Assembly (NCBI GenBank): GCA_028281205.1
Contig: JANQKJ010000350.1
Location: 1 to 5,836, forward strand
Reading direction: 5' to 3'
Length of the DNA stretch: 5,836 nt
DNA from: Gammaproteobacteria bacterium
GTDB taxonomy: Bacteria > Pseudomonadota > Gammaproteobacteria > UBA4575
Numbering within the stretch: position 1 is the first letter of the stretch; each line of letters begins with the position of its first letter. The notes below the pieces were generated by a model, which did no database searches, was not told where the DNA came from, and was given only the letters and a program-made list of their open reading frames with translations. A program made the translations under genes and the position numbers. Shown here one piece after another: positions 1 through 5,798 of this stretch.

Positions 1-3
1 AAA

Positions 4-1698
4 TTATTTGTTGCGGTTAATTAAGTGAGTTTCTGTATCCCAACCGGCGAAGGGCTGACTAAGGTCAGGTGTTAAAAAAGTATTTACATTATCAAGTGAG
101 TGATCTGTTTCCGGATAATCTAGCGTGTAGTGTAAGCCGCGACTCTCTTTGCGTTCTAATGCGCTGCGAATAATTAAATCTGCCACCACAGCGATATTAC
201 GTAATTCGATTAAATCGCTGGTAACTTTAAAATTGCTGTAGTACTCATCAATCTCATTTAACAGTAAGTCGACGCGATGTTTGGCTCTTTGCAGGCGTTT
301 ATCACTACGCACAATGCCCACGTAATCCCACATAAAACGACGAATTTCATCCCAGTTGTGTGCCACGACGATTTCTTCATCTGAATCTGATACGCGACTG
401 GCATCCCAGCCAGGAATATCAATATGCTCAGTTGCGGTATTAGTGGAGCGGTTAATATGTTGGCCAGCGAAACGCCCATAAGCTAAACATTCTAGTAATG
501 AGTTGCTGGCCATGCGGTTAGCACCATGCAAGCCAGTGAATGCAACTTCACCCACAGCATACAATTGTGCGATATCGGTTTGACCATGTTCGTCAGTAAC
601 GACACCTCCACAAGTGTAATGTGCGGCGGGTACTACAGGTATGGGCTGTTTGGTCATATCGTACCCAAGTGCTAAACAACGCGCATGAATATTTGGAAAA
701 TGCTGTTTAATAAAATCAGCGGGTTTGTGGCTAATGTCTAGATACACATTATCAAGACCATGCTTTTTCATCATATAGTCGATAGCACGCGCGACAATAT
801 CCCTTGGCGCTAGCACACCGCGTGGGTCAAACTCATGCAAGAATTCGGTGCCATCTTCTAGAGTGATTTTTCCACCTTCACCGCGAATGGCTTCACTTAG
901 TAAGTAGGATTTGGCTTTAGGATGGTATAAGCAGGTTGGGTGGAATTGCATAAATTCCATGTTCGCAACACGGCAACCCGCGCGCCAGGCCATGGCCAGT
1001 CCGTCACCACAGGCACCGTCAGGGTTGCTGGTATATAAGTACACTTTACTTGCGCCACCTGTGGCAAGTACCACGTTCTTGGCACGAAATACTTCCACTT
1101 GGCCACTGTTAATATTGTAGATATAGGCACCGACGCAAAGATTATTTTGCCGACCCAATTTACGGGTGGTGATGAGATCTACCGCAATATAATTGGCGAA
1201 TAAATCTATATGTTCCCGTTTGCGAACACTATCAATCAACTGGTTTTGCACCGCATTGCCAGTAGCATCGGCTACATGGGCAACACGACGGCGCGTATGG
1301 CCACCTTCGCGGGTCAAATGTAATTGATGCGTGTTTTGCGGGTTAGTTTCACGTGTGAAATCCACTCCTATGGAGAGTAGCCAGTCGATAACATCGCTTC
1401 CTTCAGAAACAGTTTTTGCAACCACATCAGGGTTGCATAAGCCTGCGCCGGCCGAAATTGTGTCTTCAATATGTTGGTCGAATGAGTCATTATCATCAAG
1501 CACTGCGGAAATGCCTCCCTGCGCATAAGAGGTGTTACCACTGCTTAACTCGGCTTTGGAAATGACCGCAATGCGTAAGTTTTGGTCAATATGCAGGGCG
1601 GTACTTAATCCGGCGGCACCACTGCCCAGGATTAATACGTCATAATCATGGGATCTAGCTGTACCTTTGGGCTCTGTTTGTGTGGCTTTTGAACTCAT
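4..1698 (-). CDS. nadB: L-aspartate oxidase (quinolinate synthetase B)
   Basis: FAD flavoenzyme that oxidises L-aspartate to iminoaspartate, which NadA uses to make quinolinate in de novo NAD synthesis; cytosolic. Numbered from the chosen start (564 aa; E. coli about 540): the Rossmann FAD motif GSGAAG is at 25-30, HLTREGGHTRRR at 127-138, FMQFHPT at 249-255, APRD at 297-300, PAAHYTCGG at 357-365 and GLHGANRMASNSLLE at 389-403. Residues matching the E. coli active site are Glu131, His253, Arg299, His360 and Arg395. Ser268 seems to sit where I recall Thr259 in E. coli, a conservative change. The C-terminal helical domain of the succinate dehydrogenase/fumarate reductase flavoprotein family follows (about 450-520), so the gene looks intact and active. 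The frame stays open to an ATG at 1768-1770 (588 aa). I prefer the ATG at 1696-1698 because NadB proteins normally place the FAD motif close to the N-terminus, but both starts have only weak Shine-Dalgarno sequences (GGA for the inner, AGG for the outer). Transcribed divergently from rpoE. The TAA stop is at 4-6. Confidence 0.96.
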   Translation of the reverse strand: MSSKATQTEPKGTARSHDYDVLILGSGAAGLSTALHIDQNLRIAVISKAELSSGNTSYAQGGISAVLDDNDSFDQHIEDTISAGAGLCNPDVVAKTVSEGSDVIDWLLSIGVDFTRETNPQNTHQLHLTREGGHTRRRVAHVADATGNAVQNQLIDSVRKREHIDLFANYIAVDLITTRKLGRQNNLCVGAYIYNINSGQVEVFRAKNVVLATGGASKVYLYTSNPDGACGDGLAMAWRAGCRVANMEFMQFHPTCLYHPKAKSYLLSEAIRGEGGKITLEDGTEFLHEFDPRGVLAPRDIVARAIDYMMKKHGLDNVYLDISHKPADFIKQHFPNIHARCLALGYDMTKQPIPVVPAAHYTCGGVVTDEHGQTDIAQLYAVGEVAFTGLHGANRMASNSLLECLAYGRFAGQHINRSTNTATEHIDIPGWDASRVSDSDEEIVVAHNWDEIRRFMWDYVGIVRSDKRLQRAKHRVDLLLNEIDEYYSNFKVTSDLIELRNIAVVADLIIRSALERKESRGLHYTLDYPETDHSLDNVNTFLTPDLSQPFAGWDTETHLINRNK

Positions 1699-1711
1699 AT
1701 TTTCCAATTCT

Positions 1712-1728
1712 GTCACAAAAGATGTGAC
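1712..1728. repeat. Palindrome GTCACA-N5-TGTGAC ahead of nadB
   Basis: Perfect 6-base inverted repeat with arms 1712-1717 and 1723-1728 and spacer AAAGA. It lies 13 bases upstream of the preferred nadB ATG. If that start is right, the repeat is in the leader or promoter of nadB and could be an operator or an mRNA stem-loop. If nadB starts at 1770, it is inside codons 14-20. The half-sites face the opposite way from a CRP/FNR-type TGTGA-N6-TCACA site, so it is not a CRP box. No regulator can be assigned. Confidence 0.4.
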
Positions 1729-1786
1729 GCCGTTAGCATCTATCGTTAGTATATCGCCGTAAATGCCCATTCTACCTGGAGTTGGG

Positions 1787-1814
1787 CGAACTTCATTGAT
1801 CTAACATAGTCATA
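1787..1814 (+). promoter_or_regulatory. Sigma-E (RpoE/AlgU)-type promoter of rpoE
   Basis: A -35 element CGAACTT (1787-1793, 6/7 match to the sigma-E consensus GGAACTT, with the AlgU core GAACTT intact) is followed after 16 bases by TCATA (1810-1814), fitting the TCnnA pattern of the -10. Spacing is the family optimum. The expected start is near 1820, leaving a leader of about 35 bases before rpoE. Autoregulation of rpoE/algU from such a promoter is known in E. coli and Pseudomonas; that it operates here is inferred from the match. Confidence 0.72.
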
Positions 1815-1831
1815 CCATCAGCGGATAGCAA
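1803..1831 (-). promoter_or_regulatory. Candidate sigma-70 promoter of nadB
   Basis: Reading leftwards, TTGCTA (1831-1826, 4/6 match to TTGACA) and TATGTT (1808-1803, 4/6 match to TATAAT) are separated by exactly 17 bases. Transcription would begin near 1796, giving a leader of about 26 bases to the outer ATG or about 98 bases to the preferred one. The match is moderate. A lone -10-like TATACT at 1753-1748, without a recognisable -35, is an alternative for a shorter leader. Confidence 0.3.
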
Positions 1832-1837
1832 TTCGCT
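1820..1837 (+). promoter_or_regulatory. Stem-loop at predicted 5' end of rpoE mRNA
   Basis: AGCGGAT (1820-1826) pairs with ATTCGCT (1831-1837) around the loop AGCA, giving 7 pairs, one of them G-U. The hairpin begins where the sigma-E promoter should start transcription and ends one base before the AAGGAG Shine-Dalgarno. It could protect the 5' end or affect ribosome access. The pairing is seen; the role is inferred. Confidence 0.42.
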
Positions 1838-1838
1838 C

Positions 1839-1844
1839 AAGGAG
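1839..1844 (+). promoter_or_regulatory. Ribosome binding site of rpoE
   Basis: AAGGAG lies 11 bases before the rpoE ATG. It is a strong Shine-Dalgarno at slightly long spacing and supports the start at 1856. There is no ATG between 1771 and 1855, so this leader has no ATG-started upstream ORF of the rseD kind known ahead of E. coli rpoE. Confidence 0.7.
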
Positions 1845-1855
1845 ATAAGCCCAAA

Positions 1856-2431
1856 ATGGGCGAGAATAATAATAACGATAAGGAACTGGTTGAACGTGCA
1901 CAGCAAGGGGATACGCGTGCATTTGACCTGCTGGTGCAGAAATATCAGTTCAAAGTAGTTAATTTGGTGAGCCGTTATGTGCGTTCCGAGGAAGCGCAAG
2001 ATGTAGCGCAAGAAGCGTTTATTAAGGCTTACCGTGGGCTAAAGAATTTTCGTGGAGACGCGGCATTCTATACTTGGCTATATCGAATTGCTGTGAACTC
2101 TGCTAAGAATTACTTGCTTTCGGCATCCCGTCGACAGTCAGATCGCCAGGTAGATGTTGAAGATGCAGAATATTTTGATGATGCGGTAGTATTGCGCGAT
2201 CATTCAACGCCTGATCGTGTACTGCAGTCGAAGGAATTAGAACAAAAGGTATTTGATGCCATACATCAATTACCGGAAGATTTGAAAATGGCTATTACGT
2301 TGCGTGAGTTGGAAGGTATGAGTTATGAGCAAATCGCAGAGACAATGGAATGTCCTATTGGCACTGTGAGGTCGCGAATATTTAGAGCACGTGAAGCCAT
2401 CGATAAAGTTGTACAGCCATTAATGGATTAA
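1856..2431 (+). CDS. rpoE: ECF RNA polymerase sigma factor RpoE (AlgU/AlgT)
   Basis: Directs RNA polymerase to envelope-stress promoters and is held inactive at the inner membrane by the anti-sigma factor encoded next. The protein is 191 aa, the same length as E. coli RpoE. Sigma region 2 spans about 21-92 and includes AQDVAQEAFIKAYRGL (47-62) and the -10-recognising FYTWLYRIAVNSAKNYL (71-87). A variable linker (about 92-125) leads to region 4 (about 127-188), with LPEDLKMAITLRELEGMSYEQIA (139-161) and the helix-turn-helix CPIGTVRSRIFRARE (166-180) that contacts the -35 element. These segments are almost residue-for-residue those of E. coli RpoE and P. aeruginosa AlgU. First gene of the operon, with a strong Shine-Dalgarno and its own sigma-E-type promoter. 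The rseA start is 30 bases beyond the TAA. Confidence 0.98.
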   Translation: MGENNNNDKELVERAQQGDTRAFDLLVQKYQFKVVNLVSRYVRSEEAQDVAQEAFIKAYRGLKNFRGDAAFYTWLYRIAVNSAKNYLLSASRRQSDRQVDVEDAEYFDDAVVLRDHSTPDRVLQSKELEQKVFDAIHQLPEDLKMAITLRELEGMSYEQIAETMECPIGTVRSRIFRAREAIDKVVQPLMD

Positions 2432-2461
2432 TGAATTTTTACTTACACTAGAGTCAATGAT

Positions 2462-3151
2462 ATGAGTGCAGACAATGAACTAAATGAAACAGATTTGGAA
2501 TTAATTAGTGCCAGCCTAGATGAGGACCTTTCTGAATTTGAACGGCGCAGATTAAATACCAATATCCTGGCAAAGACTGCGGGTGAAAAAACCTGGCTAC
2601 GCTACAATGCTGTTAGCGCTGTGTTGAAAAAACAATTTCCTGCGCAAATTGATAAAGATTTTTCATCGCAAGTCATACAAGCTATTAGTGAACAAGGCTA
2701 CGAGCAGGAAGAAGAATCAGCTACTCAAGTAAAAATTAAACGTGTAAGTAGTCATTTAAAACAAGTCGCAGGACTCGCGGTCGCCGCATCAGTCGCCGCA
2801 TTCTCAGTTGTCACATATCAAAATTTCAATCAACCAGCCACCATAGATACTCCAGAAGTTGCACTTAACCAGCAAGAACCCGTTGCTGAAATGAAGCCTG
2901 CTGAAACATTAGCAATACAAAATTCCCAGCGTGTTGAGTTTGCACCAGCGACAGCTCAACAGTCAGTTGCTAGAGCCAGTCAGCCAGTAGAAAAGATTCA
3001 AGTAGTACCTAAACAAGTGGCGCCTCAAGTTCAAGAAAATATCTATTACCAAGAACTGAATCCTTATATCCAAGGTCATGCTGGCTTTGGAAGTCAAAGA
3101 ATTATTTCGCCGTATGTGGAAATTATTGAGCTGAAGGATGTTGAAAATTAA
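2462..3151 (+). CDS. rseA: Sigma-E anti-sigma factor RseA (MucA)
   Basis: Single-pass inner-membrane protein whose cytoplasmic N-terminus sequesters RpoE; under stress, regulated proteolysis (DegS/AlgW then RseP/MucP in relatives) releases the sigma factor. The 229 aa compare with 216 in E. coli RseA and 194 in MucA. The N-terminal anti-sigma domain (about 8-80) carries ELISASLDEDLSEFERRRL and TWLRYNAV (44-51), the usual RseA/MucA N-domain pattern. A transmembrane helix lies at about 101-119 (QVAGLAVAASVAAFSVVTY). The periplasmic region is rich in Gln, Pro and Ala up to about 190. A conserved tail, LNPYIQGH (199-206) and ISPYVEI (215-221), resembles the MucA C-terminus, which binds RseB/MucB. 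The Shine-Dalgarno is poor (only a GAG 8 bases before the ATG), and a 6-codon mini-ORF bridges it to rpoE, so translation may be coupled. The 3' end overlaps rseB by 14 bases. Confidence 0.94.
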   Translation: MSADNELNETDLELISASLDEDLSEFERRRLNTNILAKTAGEKTWLRYNAVSAVLKKQFPAQIDKDFSSQVIQAISEQGYEQEEESATQVKIKRVSSHLKQVAGLAVAASVAAFSVVTYQNFNQPATIDTPEVALNQQEPVAEMKPAETLAIQNSQRVEFAPATAQQSVARASQPVEKIQVVPKQVAPQVQENIYYQELNPYIQGHAGFGSQRIISPYVEIIELKDVEN

Positions 3152-4154
3152 CTTAGTAAGATTCTTTATTACTGCGAGTGCTGTTTTATTTGCAACACTT
3201 GCACAAGCACAGCAACCAAATACGCTGCCACTAAATGCCCAAGCTGAATCTGATGGACATGCGCTGATCGATAAAATGCTCAGCAATGTCGATCAGATTA
3301 ATTATCAGGGGACATTTGTGTTTATGCATAGTGGCCAACTGCACACAATGCGAATTGTGCGTGGCATGGTCGATGGTGTGGTAAAAGAACGTTTAACTTC
3401 TCTAAGTGGCGAACCACGCGAAGTAGTGCGTGACACTGAAACAGTCACCTGTGTTTGGCCTAATCGCAGACTTGTGACGGTTGACCCTTCTTCTGCCAAT
3501 CATGGTATTCCCACTATAGTGCCGCGAGAGCTAGAGAGCCTAACTAAAAACTATAAGGTAGTTTCTGGTCCTATTAATCGAATTGCAGATCATAAATGTA
3601 AATTACTGGCTATTAAACCGATTGACCAGTTCCGTTATGGCTATGAATTATGTATTGAGCCTGACACAGGTATGTTACTGCGTTCTAAGATGATTCATCC
3701 GCGTGGGCATTTACTGGAAGAGGTAATGTTTACCCATGTAGAGTACTTGGACTCAGTGGACCATATTAATTTCTATCCGGAAAATGATATTGAAAATTTC
3801 ACCTGGAGAAAATCAGGACAAGCAACTCAGTATTCACGTACACAACTACAGCATGAAAAAGGTTGGCGTGTATCAAAATTACCTCCTGGATTTTCAGTTA
3901 GTAAAATCAGCCAACGTATAATGACTACCAGCGATGAACCTGTACATCATATGGTGGTATCGGATGGGGTTGCGTCTGTATCTGTGTTTATTATTAAACC
4001 GCGCCAGCCTAAGCGTTTGTTTGAAGGCTTGAGTCGACGTGGGTCAATTAATGCTTTTTCTAGAGGGTTTGATGAGCATCAAATTACTGTACTGGGAGAA
4101 GTGCCAAACGAAACTGTCAAAATGATAGGTTCGTCTATAGTACATAGCGAGTAG
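3138..4154 (+). CDS. rseB: Periplasmic sigma-E regulator RseB (MucB)
   Basis: Periplasmic negative regulator that binds the periplasmic part of RseA and blocks its first cleavage; in relatives it senses mislocalised lipopolysaccharide/lipid. The 338 aa compare with about 318 in E. coli. A Sec signal peptide spans 1-24 (basic start, hydrophobic core, AQA before the cut). The N-terminal LolA-like domain covers about 39-205, including YQGTFVFMHSGQLHTMRIV (56-74). The C-terminal MucB/RseB domain covers about 225-333, with WRVSKLPPGFSV (243-254), the family's W-x-lP-GF signature, and HHMVVSDGVASVSVFI (270-285). Three cysteines remain after export (105, 154, 172). The ATG lies inside the end of rseA (14-base overlap), with GAG 7 bases upstream as Shine-Dalgarno; the GAAGG touching the ATG is too close to serve it. 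No rseC/mucC follows, only a 147-base gap before mucD. Confidence 0.94.
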   Translation: MLKINLVRFFITASAVLFATLAQAQQPNTLPLNAQAESDGHALIDKMLSNVDQINYQGTFVFMHSGQLHTMRIVRGMVDGVVKERLTSLSGEPREVVRDTETVTCVWPNRRLVTVDPSSANHGIPTIVPRELESLTKNYKVVSGPINRIADHKCKLLAIKPIDQFRYGYELCIEPDTGMLLRSKMIHPRGHLLEEVMFTHVEYLDSVDHINFYPENDIENFTWRKSGQATQYSRTQLQHEKGWRVSKLPPGFSVSKISQRIMTTSDEPVHHMVVSDGVASVSVFIIKPRQPKRLFEGLSRRGSINAFSRGFDEHQITVLGEVPNETVKMIGSSIVHSE

Positions 4155-4168
4155 CTAGTTTTCTATAC

Positions 4169-4197
4169 AGAACTTTCTGCTGTTCGTTTGTGTCAAT
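4169..4197 (+). promoter_or_regulatory. Second sigma-E-type promoter, upstream of mucD
   Basis: AGAACTT (4169-4175, 6/7 match to GGAACTT, AlgU core GAACTT intact) is followed after 17 bases by TCAAT (4193-4197), close to the TCAAA form of the sigma-E -10. It starts 15 bases after the rseB stop. The expected start is near 4204, giving a leader of almost 100 bases before mucD. This would let mucD be induced by RpoE independently of the upstream operon. Confidence 0.62.
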
Positions 4198-4201
4198 TAG
4201 G

Positions 4202-4224
4202 TGATTCGAAAATGGATTGAATCA
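4202..4224 (+). promoter_or_regulatory. Stem-loop near predicted 5' end of mucD mRNA
   Basis: TGATTC (4202-4207) and GAATCA (4219-4224) form a perfect 6-base inverted repeat around an 11-base spacer, extendable by a G-U pair. It begins within a few bases of the start expected from the sigma-E promoter. It may be a 5' protective hairpin or an operator; the symmetry alone does not decide. Confidence 0.3.
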
Positions 4225-4253
4225 TTGCTTGAAAGGAATAATTAAAGGCAAAA

Positions 4254-4286
4254 ATGATGAAACTATGTATGCATAAAGCTGATTAA
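4254..4286 (+). CDS. Possible 10-codon leader ORF ahead of mucD
   Basis: ATG at 4254, TAA at 4284-4286, encoding MMKLCMHKAD. A plausible Shine-Dalgarno AAAGG (4244-4248) lies 5 bases upstream. The stop falls 2 bases before the mucD Shine-Dalgarno, and the ORF covers the 5' arm of the hairpin at 4273-4305, so a ribosome reading it would open that hairpin. An ORF this short can arise by chance, and I do not recognise the peptide. Confidence 0.2.
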   Translation: MMKLCMHKAD

Positions 4287-4305
4287 AGAAGGAGAAAAGC
4301 TTTGT
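4273..4305 (+). promoter_or_regulatory. Hairpin over the mucD TTG start
   Basis: ATAAAGCT (4273-4280) can pair with AGCTTTGT (4298-4305): seven Watson-Crick pairs plus one U-G. The 17-base loop (4281-4297) exposes the AAGGAG Shine-Dalgarno, while the TTG start (4302-4304) is inside the stem. The stem is AU-rich and probably of modest stability, which would suit heat- or ribosome-dependent opening. The regulatory role is inference. Confidence 0.3.
4289..4294 (+). promoter_or_regulatory. Ribosome binding site deciding the mucD TTG start
   Basis: AAGGAG is 7 bases before TTG (4302-4304), ideal spacing. It fixes a TTG start: no ATG in this frame would keep the signal peptide, since the first internal Met is at residue 244, beyond the catalytic serine. 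Confidence 0.8.
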
Positions 4306-5732
4306 TTCAAAAAACTAAACTACTATCGTTTTTATATGTATTTGCGCTGATTTATGTGGCTACGTTGTCCGTCGCAAGTGCAGATCATGGCCTGCCTGAT
4401 TTTACCAAACTGGTTGAAAGTAATTCTAATGCTGTTGTTAATATCAGCACTACTAAACAACAAACAGTACGCAGTGGTCTTCCGCCAAATGTCGAGATCC
4501 CTGATCTTCCTCAAGACGGTCCTTTAGGTGATTTTCTAGAAAAATTTTTTGGTGGACAAGGACCACATGAAGAACATTTTAATTCACGTTCTCTGGGTTC
4601 AGGTTTTATTGTTTCAGATGATGGTTATGTCGTAACAAATCATCATGTTGTTAAAGGTGCGGATGAGATTATTGTAAAGTTAGGTGATCGCCGCCAATTA
4701 GAAGCAAAAATTATCGGTAGTGATCCACGCAGTGATATTGCGTTACTTAAAATTGATGCTAATGATCTGCCGGTGGTGAAATTAGGTTCGGCCAAAGAGT
4801 TAAAAGTAGGTCAGTGGGTATTAGCGATTGGTTCGCCGTTTGGCTTTGATCATTCAGTCACATCCGGGATTGTAAGTGCCAAAGGTAGAAGTTTACCAAA
4901 TGAAAATTATGTGCCATTTATCCAGACTGATGTGGCAATTAATCCAGGTAATTCAGGTGGTCCGTTATTTAATTTAGATGGTGAAGTGGTAGGTATTAAT
5001 TCACAAATCTACAGCCGTACAGGTGGGTTTATGGGATTGTCTTTTGCAATTCCAGTAGAAGTGGCTATGGATGTAATCGATCAATTAAGAGACCATGGTT
5101 ATGTGTCACGCGGTTGGCTGGGTGTTTACATACAAGAAGTCACGCGCGAATTGGCTGAATCTTTTGGTATGGAAAAGCCCATGGGTGCATTAGTTGCGAA
5201 AATTATGGATGGTAGTCCAGTCGAAGATGCTGATATTAAAGTCGGTGATGTAATACTAAACTTTAATGGCCAGGATGTAACAAGTTCAGCTTCGTTACCA
5301 CCTATGGTCGGTCGTGTACGTGTTGGTGAAGAGGTTAAACTTAAGATCATGCGTGATAGCAAGATCAAGACAGTTGAAGTCAAGATTGGTCAATTACCTG
5401 ATACGGATCGCCCTATTGTTAGTGATAAAGCAGAAAAAACATCCGATGGTGTGTTGGGTCTAGATGTACGTGTATTAACTAAGGATGAGCTAGAAAAAAT
5501 GGAGTTGTCCCATGGCCTGCAAGTTATCGGTGTGTTAGATGGCCCTGCGAAAGCTGCAGGCATTCGTAAAGGAGATGTATTGCAACTCATTAATGGTGAA
5601 AAAATTGAAACAGTAAAACAATTGAAAGAGGTTGTTGAAAAGTTACCGCAAGGCAAATTTGCTTCCATTTTAATTCAGCGCCGCCAGGGACCACAGTTCC
5701 TTGCGCTTAAAATGCCGAATACTGAAGAGTAG
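4302..5732 (+). CDS. mucD: Periplasmic serine endoprotease, Do/DegP family (MucD)
   Basis: HtrA-type protease/chaperone that degrades misfolded periplasmic proteins; MucD in Pseudomonas dampens sigma-E signalling by removing activating signals. The 476 aa match MucD (about 474). A Sec signal peptide covers 1-27 (SVASA then cut before Asp28). The trypsin-like domain (about 33-262) has the full triad: His115 in TNHHVV, Asp145 in SDIALL and Ser218 in GNSGGP. Substrate-loop residues GGFMGLSFAIP (241-251) are family-typical. PDZ1 spans about 271-362, opening with the ligand-binding GWLGV, and PDZ2 about 383-470 (LGLDV, then AAGIRKGDVLQLING at 418-432). There are no cysteines, so it lacks the disulfide in the E. 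coli DegP LA loop. The segment PRSDIALLKI through NPGNSGGPL is nearly identical to Pseudomonas MucD. TTG start with a strong Shine-Dalgarno; own sigma-E-type promoter; a terminator follows. Confidence 0.96.
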   Translation: MFQKTKLLSFLYVFALIYVATLSVASADHGLPDFTKLVESNSNAVVNISTTKQQTVRSGLPPNVEIPDLPQDGPLGDFLEKFFGGQGPHEEHFNSRSLGSGFIVSDDGYVVTNHHVVKGADEIIVKLGDRRQLEAKIIGSDPRSDIALLKIDANDLPVVKLGSAKELKVGQWVLAIGSPFGFDHSVTSGIVSAKGRSLPNENYVPFIQTDVAINPGNSGGPLFNLDGEVVGINSQIYSRTGGFMGLSFAIPVEVAMDVIDQLRDHGYVSRGWLGVYIQEVTRELAESFGMEKPMGALVAKIMDGSPVEDADIKVGDVILNFNGQDVTSSASLPPMVGRVRVGEEVKLKIMRDSKIKTVEVKIGQLPDTDRPIVSDKAEKTSDGVLGLDVRVLTKDELEKMELSHGLQVIGVLDGPAKAAGIRKGDVLQLINGEKIETVKQLKEVVEKLPQGKFASILIQRRQGPQFLALKMPNTEE

Positions 5733-5771
5733 CAGTTCTCATACACTTACCTCATAATTGCGTAGTATGAT

Positions 5772-5798
5772 AAGCGGGCTTAAACAGCCCGCTTTTTT
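5772..5798 (+). terminator. Rho-independent terminator after mucD
   Basis: AAGCGGGCT (5772-5780) pairs perfectly with AGCCCGCTT (5786-5794) around the loop TAAAC. The T tract (5793-5798) overlaps the end of the 3' arm. It lies 39 bases beyond the mucD stop and reads rightwards only, because the opposite flank lacks a T tract for leftward transcription. It ends the sigma-E cluster. Confidence 0.92.

Noticed and set aside
911..1528. Plus-strand open frames of 65-69 residues inside nadB
   Set aside because: They lie antisense to conserved NadB active-site segments and have no family resemblance.
1712..1728. CRP/FNR binding site
   Set aside because: The half-sites are in the reverse order (TCACA then TGTGA) with 5-base spacing, unlike TGTGA-N6-TCACA.
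1793..2011. 72-residue minus-strand open frame over the rpoE promoter and 5' coding region
   Set aside because: It is antisense to rpoE and its promoter, carries no known motif, and looks like a shadow of a conserved gene.
3133..3143. TTG at 3141 as an alternative rseB start served by GAAGG at 3133-3137
   Set aside because: Only a 3-base spacing and a one-residue difference from the ATG at 3138, which has GAG at good distance; ATG preferred.
2963..3286. 107-residue minus-strand open frame across the rseA-rseB junction
   Set aside because: It is fully antisense to two well-supported genes, has no recognisable domain, and its amino acids follow from the complementary codons.
4155..4301. Relic of rseC/mucC in the rseB-mucD gap
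   Set aside because: The gap is too short for the gene and reads as promoter plus leader; no hydrophobic or Cys-rich RseC-like stretch is visible in any frame.
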